From: Oligoflexia bacterium
GTDB lineage: Bacteria > Bdellovibrionota > Bacteriovoracia > Bacteriovoracales > Bacteriovoracaceae
Length of the DNA: 64,000 nt
Assembly: GCA_015231955.1 (NCBI GenBank)
Contig: JADGAN010000004.1
Location: 62,001-126,000 of the forward strand
Reading direction: 5' to 3'
Shown here: in pieces, positions 60,699 to 64,000 of the stretch
Numbering within the stretch: the stretch's first letter is position 1
Layout: each line of letters starts with the position of its first letter
Program-made: the position numbers and the translations under genes
The notes under the pieces: model-generated
Told to the model about the DNA's origin: nothing
Database searches by the model: none
What the model saw: the letters and a program-made list of their open reading frames with translations, nothing else

Positions 60699-61050
60699 AA
60701 CGCTCCTCCGCTGAAAAGTGCGTCGTCGAATAGTTCCCTGCAATCATCAACGCCACAATTGAAAGTGCAAAGAAGACATCGAGTGAAGAGCCCATATAAG
60801 TTTGCACCTCTTTGCTTGCTGTAGGTGCAAAAAGCTTGGCCACATACACTAGTGCACACACCCCAACGGAGCGTCGACGCAAAAGCGTAAGCGAAAAAAA
60901 GTTTACCAAATTTAAAATCACATCGAGGATGCCCCAAGCGATCAGCCCCCATCCCAGCACACTAAAGCTAAGTAAAAGCTTTCCACTTAAAAGCTTAAAG
61001 ATGGCAAAAGAAAAACCTACAAATACCAGCTCTCCAACTTGTTTCATCAT
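60571..61050 (-). CDS. Small multi-spanning membrane protein, unknown
   Basis: The protein has about 159 aa with four hydrophobic segments (FVGFSFAIFKLL, GWGLIAWGILDVIL, ALVYVAKLFA and FFALSIVALMIA). Polar C-terminal tail. AAGGA lies about 9 nt before ATG 61,050, which is better than the start at 61,074. It overlaps the end of the decarboxylase gene on the other strand by 128 bp. No family was recognised. Confidence 0.6.
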   Translation of the reverse strand: MMKQVGELVFVGFSFAIFKLLSGKLLLSFSVLGWGLIAWGILDVILNLVNFFSLTLLRRRSVGVCALVYVAKLFAPTASKEVQTYMGSSLDVFFALSIVALMIAGNYSTTHFSAEERFIWNLCTIVNILWAGMSRAMDSFQVMQEQAQKSNLPSPSSRS

Positions 61051-61081
61051 TAATTTTTTCCTTTTCTTGATCATAAAAATA

Positions 61082-62077
61082 TTAGAAGGAGAGGCGGAGG
61101 GAGTTTAAAATTTTGGGCATGATTTTGGGATCAAAATGTTTACCTCGATCGTATTCGAGGAATTTGATTGCAAGTTTATACATTGATTGGTCTCCAGTAC
61201 GTTTAGAATTTAAGCTCACTTGATTATCAAAGATGTTGGCAACAGAGACAATTTTAGTCAACTCATAAATTTGTAGACCTGCTAGTCCACGAGGAAATCC
61301 TTTGCCATTAAACTGTTCGTGGTGCTGCTCAACAATGGTGAACACCTGTTCCGGAACAGCAGAGAAAAGTTTTCTAATTTGACTTGCACCCTTGATGGGA
61401 TGATCGTTGATGGCTTGACTGTAGATGTGTGAATTGGTGTTTTCCAAAATATCTACAGGGATTTTTGCCTTAGCATAGTCATGAAAAAGCGCACCCAGAT
61501 AAACATTTTCTAGCACAAATTGATGGCCGTTTCCTAACACCATAGCAAGGTACACAGACAAATTGGCGACATTCACCGAATGGTCAGCGATCGAGGGATT
61601 TTCTGAGCGTAGTAGTTTTAAAAAATCGATAGCGGTTACATCTTTAGAGATATTAGCAATAAAATCGGAGACATTCTCTTTAAGTAAACCCACCATTTCA
61701 GGAGAAAGTTTCTCTGATAAGAAAGTGTCATAAATTTTTTCTTTGATCTCTTCTACCTGCTCTATACTCTTACGGTTTTGACTACCTAAAGCTGCAATAG
61801 TATCGTCAATTTTTTTCTTTTTTATTTTTGCAATCCACTTGATAAACTCGGGGGCCTCTTCTTGGTCAACATAGAGGTATTGTACATTTTTTGCGATAAA
61901 AGTATCAAATTTATCAAAGGTGACACAATCATCTTTTTCTTTGAATTTGATATGCTTGTCGTTAATTTTCAAAAATACAGCAGTAGGTAAGGGCACATCT
62001 GGCTTGATCTTTGACAAAGGGATGGCGGTAAAAATGATCTCCTTCCCGTGCTTATTCTTTCCGTTGGTCACTGGCAA
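61082..62077 (-). CDS. HD-GYP-domain protein (cyclic-di-GMP phosphodiesterase-like)
   Basis: The protein has 331 aa. An N-terminal PilZ- or DUF3391-like region (about 15-100) is followed by a linker and an HD-GYP domain. HD is in LFHDYAKAKIP (about 199), then DHPIKGASQI, HHEQFNGKGFPRGL (about 250). The GYP motif reads GFP, and the residue before is Asn (usual D/N). Most metal ligands are kept, so it may still degrade c-di-GMP, but activity is uncertain. It stands alone. Confidence 0.82.
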   Translation of the reverse strand: MPVTNGKNKHGKEIIFTAIPLSKIKPDVPLPTAVFLKINDKHIKFKEKDDCVTFDKFDTFIAKNVQYLYVDQEEAPEFIKWIAKIKKKKIDDTIAALGSQNRKSIEQVEEIKEKIYDTFLSEKLSPEMVGLLKENVSDFIANISKDVTAIDFLKLLRSENPSIADHSVNVANLSVYLAMVLGNGHQFVLENVYLGALFHDYAKAKIPVDILENTNSHIYSQAINDHPIKGASQIRKLFSAVPEQVFTIVEQHHEQFNGKGFPRGLAGLQIYELTKIVSVANIFDNQVSLNSKRTGDQSMYKLAIKFLEYDRGKHFDPKIMPKILNSLRLSF

Positions 62078-62335
62078 TCCTTATGTTTTTATTTAATGAT
62101 AACAACCAAAAAGTTATTGTTAAAGCATGACAAATTTTCAGTGAACAACAAAAAGATAAACAAAATTAGTTGAGTTAAAGCACCCTAGCGTAAGTTCTTT
62201 AAAATATTCAAAAAGAGAAAAAAGGGATCACTTTTAAAATTTTTTTCAAATTAATCGACTAAATTCGTTGTATAATACGGAGCATCTAGTAACCCTATAA
62301 CCATCAATGAGTGTGTACAACCAAAGGAGCATTCC
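62078..62335. other. Divergent intergenic region with a consensus -10 box
   Basis: 258 bp between the HD-GYP gene and the RhoGEF-domain gene. TATAAT at 62,271-62,276 is a consensus -10 about 60 bp before the ATG at 62,336, with no clear -35. AAAGGAG lies just before the ATG. Confidence 0.5.
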
Positions 62336-63244
62336 ATGCTACAGTTCATTGCAAGCTTCTTACTACTGTGCTTTTTTTCCAGCGGCCTGCTTCTTCGCGC
62401 CTATGCGGATACTGGTTGTTACAATGGAGGCACGTTTCAAGCACGACTAAACTTTTGGAAAATGCTTGAGTCCAGTAAAACCGCCCCAAACGACAGGTCA
62501 ACTCCTCCCCAGAAGAAAATTACTACGTGTGCGCATCAAAATGGTAGCGCAGGCGCTGTGTTTACCTCTATGGCACTTACGAATGCACCAGTATTGTTGG
62601 CACTAGCACAAAATAAGGCCCATGCAAACCCAGCAGAGACCAAAGAGAGGGTCCTATTTTTACAAGTCTATAAAGAGATTCAAGAGACCGAAACGAAGTA
62701 CTATAATCAGTTGCTAGAGTTTCAACAATTTCTCAAAACATTACTAGACTATCCTCAGAAACAATCTCCACTTAAACTTTCAGCAAATGAAAAAATAACC
62801 TTGGCGATGCTCAATAGCTCTTTAACCCAAGTGATAGAAGTTACTGCTTTAACCAAAGAGGTGTTTGCCTCTATCGCACCAGATAGGATCAGTAGCAGTA
62901 AAGAAAGTGAGAGAGAAGCTAAAATTAACAATTTTATCAATGATACCAGGATCTATTTTACAAAAGCTTACCCTAATTACGTTAGCAGCATAGAGCGCTA
63001 CCACCAGTTTTTAAGAGACAACAAGCGCTTTCAGAAAATGGTAACAAAACACCTCACTCTGCAACATAAGCAAAGTGGTTTTTTCCAGGATGCCTTAATT
63101 GCACCTATCCAAAGAGTACCTCGGTATGAGTTGCTATTTCGCGATCTATTAAAGAGAATTCCCAAAGGGCCAGAGAGTAATCACTGTGAGTACCAACAGC
63201 TGGGACTTTTTTTTGCAGAAGTTGGCAATAGTATCAAACGCTAA
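62336..63244 (+). CDS. Secreted Dbl-homology (RhoGEF) domain protein
   Basis: The protein has 302 aa. Signal peptide LLLCFFSSGLLLRAYA, cleavage near residue 24. Residues about 103-301 look like a Dbl-homology domain, the eukaryotic exchange factor for Rho/Rac/Cdc42. CR1: EIQETETKYYNQL (114-126) matches E-x-x-x-TE-x-x-Y. CR3: LIAPIQRVPRYELLFRDLLKRIP (in pieces: LIAPIQRVPRY 254-264, then ELLFRDLLK) matches LxxPxQRxxRYxLLL. No PH domain follows, and the protein ends just after the DH domain. Known bacterial GEF effectors (SopE, WxxxE) have another fold. Bacteria have no Rho GTPase, so the likely target is a eukaryotic cell. No secretion gene adjoins it. Confidence 0.8.
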   Translation: MLQFIASFLLLCFFSSGLLLRAYADTGCYNGGTFQARLNFWKMLESSKTAPNDRSTPPQKKITTCAHQNGSAGAVFTSMALTNAPVLLALAQNKAHANPAETKERVLFLQVYKEIQETETKYYNQLLEFQQFLKTLLDYPQKQSPLKLSANEKITLAMLNSSLTQVIEVTALTKEVFASIAPDRISSSKESEREAKINNFINDTRIYFTKAYPNYVSSIERYHQFLRDNKRFQKMVTKHLTLQHKQSGFFQDALIAPIQRVPRYELLFRDLLKRIPKGPESNHCEYQQLGLFFAEVGNSIKR

Positions 63245-63305
63245 GGGTTTAAGCTTTGGAATCCAAGTGAAATAGTTGCCTAGGCGAAGCAACTACTATA
63301 CCGTA

Positions 63306-63341
63306 TAACTTATATAAGATTCGAATCTTAGTCATAAGTTA
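63306..63341. promoter_or_regulatory. Nested dyad upstream of the PEP-synthase-type gene
   Basis: TAAGATTCGAATCTTA (63,315-63,330) is a perfect 16-bp palindrome. It is nested inside TAACTTAT / ATAAGTTA (63,306-63,313 and 63,334-63,341). It could be an operator for a dimeric regulator or a leader hairpin. It ends 19 bp before the start codon, so it could also control ribosome access. Confidence 0.55.
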
Positions 63342-63360
63342 CAGTAGGAGCTGATACTAA

Positions 63361-64000
63361 ATGGACTATCCCCAGCGCCAATTGATTGATAATGTGCTAA
63401 ATGAGTTAATTCCCTATAAGATCCACGATATCCTCCTGGTTGCTTCTGAATATGATGCCTTTATTTTTGCCAAAGATGGCCAGCTGGTTGAAAAAATTTA
63501 CAACGACTACTCCTCTCTCAACCTGCAAGTAATTCCTCAAATTAGTCGCGCCTCCCAACTCTCGGAGGTCACAAAAATTTTGGCCACTAAAAGGATTGAC
63601 CTGGTCATCACTATGATCGATCTTCCAGATGTGCCAGCAGTAAAACTCACAGAGGTGATCAAAGAGCAGTATCCTGAACTTCCTATTGTCTTAATGGTGA
63701 ACGATCTCTCTTTGACCTCCTCCATACAGACCCAACAACTGCAAAACCATTTTGATGGTATTTTCTTCTGGTCTGGTGACTCCTATCTTTTCTTTGCAAT
63801 TGTAAAATATATTGAGGACAAGAAGAACATTGGGCCTGATGTGCTGGCAACTGGATTTATTAAAGTTATTTTAGTGATTGAAGACTCCATGGAGTACTAT
63901 TCAAAGTTTCTGCCCTTACTTTACCAAGAGATTATGAAGCAGACCAAGGTTGCCATGCAAGAGGGGGTTAATCACTTTGAAGCACTTAAGAGAATGAAAA
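63361..64000 (+). CDS. N-terminal part of a receiver plus PEP/pyruvate-binding (PEP-synthase-type) protein (partial)
   Basis: 213 codons are open to the window end. The start MDYPQRQLIDNVLNELIPYKIHDILLV and the later VILVIEDSMEYYSKFLPLLYQEIMKQT match the N-terminal part of proteins with one or two receiver-like domains followed by a PEP/pyruvate-dikinase-type nucleotide domain. These are found in deltaproteobacteria and Bacteroidetes. FFWSGDSYLFFAIVKYIEDKKN is also typical. The C-terminal catalytic part is outside. AGGAG lies 10 nt before the ATG, and a nested dyad is just upstream. The biological role of this family is not established. Confidence 0.75.
   Translation, partial: MDYPQRQLIDNVLNELIPYKIHDILLVASEYDAFIFAKDGQLVEKIYNDYSSLNLQVIPQISRASQLSEVTKILATKRIDLVITMIDLPDVPAVKLTEVIKEQYPELPIVLMVNDLSLTSSIQTQQLQNHFDGIFFWSGDSYLFFAIVKYIEDKKNIGPDVLATGFIKVILVIEDSMEYYSKFLPLLYQEIMKQTKVAMQEGVNHFEALKRMK

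Overview
The window is a 64 kb piece of a Gram-negative bacterial chromosome. Signs of this are a Kdo-transferase-like gene, several outer-membrane barrels, lipoproteins and PepN. Together, TrmFO, an HD-GYP protein, a CHASE2 cyclase next to a FecR protein and a PEP-synthase-type receiver protein suggest a Bdellovibrionota or deltaproteobacterial-type lineage. That placement is an inference from gene content, since no rRNA is present. I saw no tRNA, rRNA or CRISPR array.

Layout. 1-1.1 kb: the end of an OleC-like acyl-AMP ligase and OleD. 1.5-6.7 kb: a CotA-like multicopper oxidase, an RluA-type pseudouridine synthase, DbpA and a cytochrome b561. 7-20 kb: an accessory region, more AT-rich by eye, with long intergenic gaps and almost only exported proteins. 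These include a protein with a plant/fungal IQM-like domain, a possible catalase-fold protein, a HELGH metallopeptidase, a lipocalin and a caspase/legumain-like protease. A mobile element with a four-helix-bundle gene and an RNA-ligase-like gene are also here. 20-25 kb: a minus-strand operon of ketosynthase, ACP, phytoene-desaturase-like oxidoreductase, OleA and OleB. With OleC/OleD at the left edge, the window carries a complete but split long-chain olefin (beta-lactone) pathway. 26-29 kb: glycosyltransferases and ThpR. 29.5-33.5 kb: a metallophosphoesterase, a NamZ-type muramidase and exported proteins. 33.5-39.4 kb: a short mobile element, a CHASE2 adenylate cyclase, a TPR/barrel protein and a FecR protein. 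39.5-51 kb: outer-membrane proteins, PepN, an rRNA m5C methyltransferase, a Flp-type pilin, a Kdo-transferase-like gene, a slipin and MipA/OmpV. 51-64 kb: a secreted LRR protein, a eukaryotic-type UDP-sugar pyrophosphorylase, NadE, TrmFO, a UDP-glucuronate decarboxylase, HD-GYP, a secreted protein with a Dbl-homology RhoGEF domain, and the start of a PEP-synthase-type regulator.

Main points. (1) A small palindromic mobile element family is directly visible: termini GTAACTGCTCAC/GTGAGCAGTTAC with exact 8-bp target duplications at both copies (16,052-17,055 and 33,496-33,601). (2) A signal-peptide-bearing DH/RhoGEF domain protein at 62,336-63,244 is a strong candidate for a factor acting on eukaryotic Rho GTPases. 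(3) Further exported proteins have eukaryote-like features (IQM-like domain, caspase-like protease, LRR), which fits a host-associated or predatory life style. (4) OleA and OleB sit with a dedicated ketosynthase, ACP and desaturase-like enzyme, suggesting a modified hydrocarbon or beta-lactone product.
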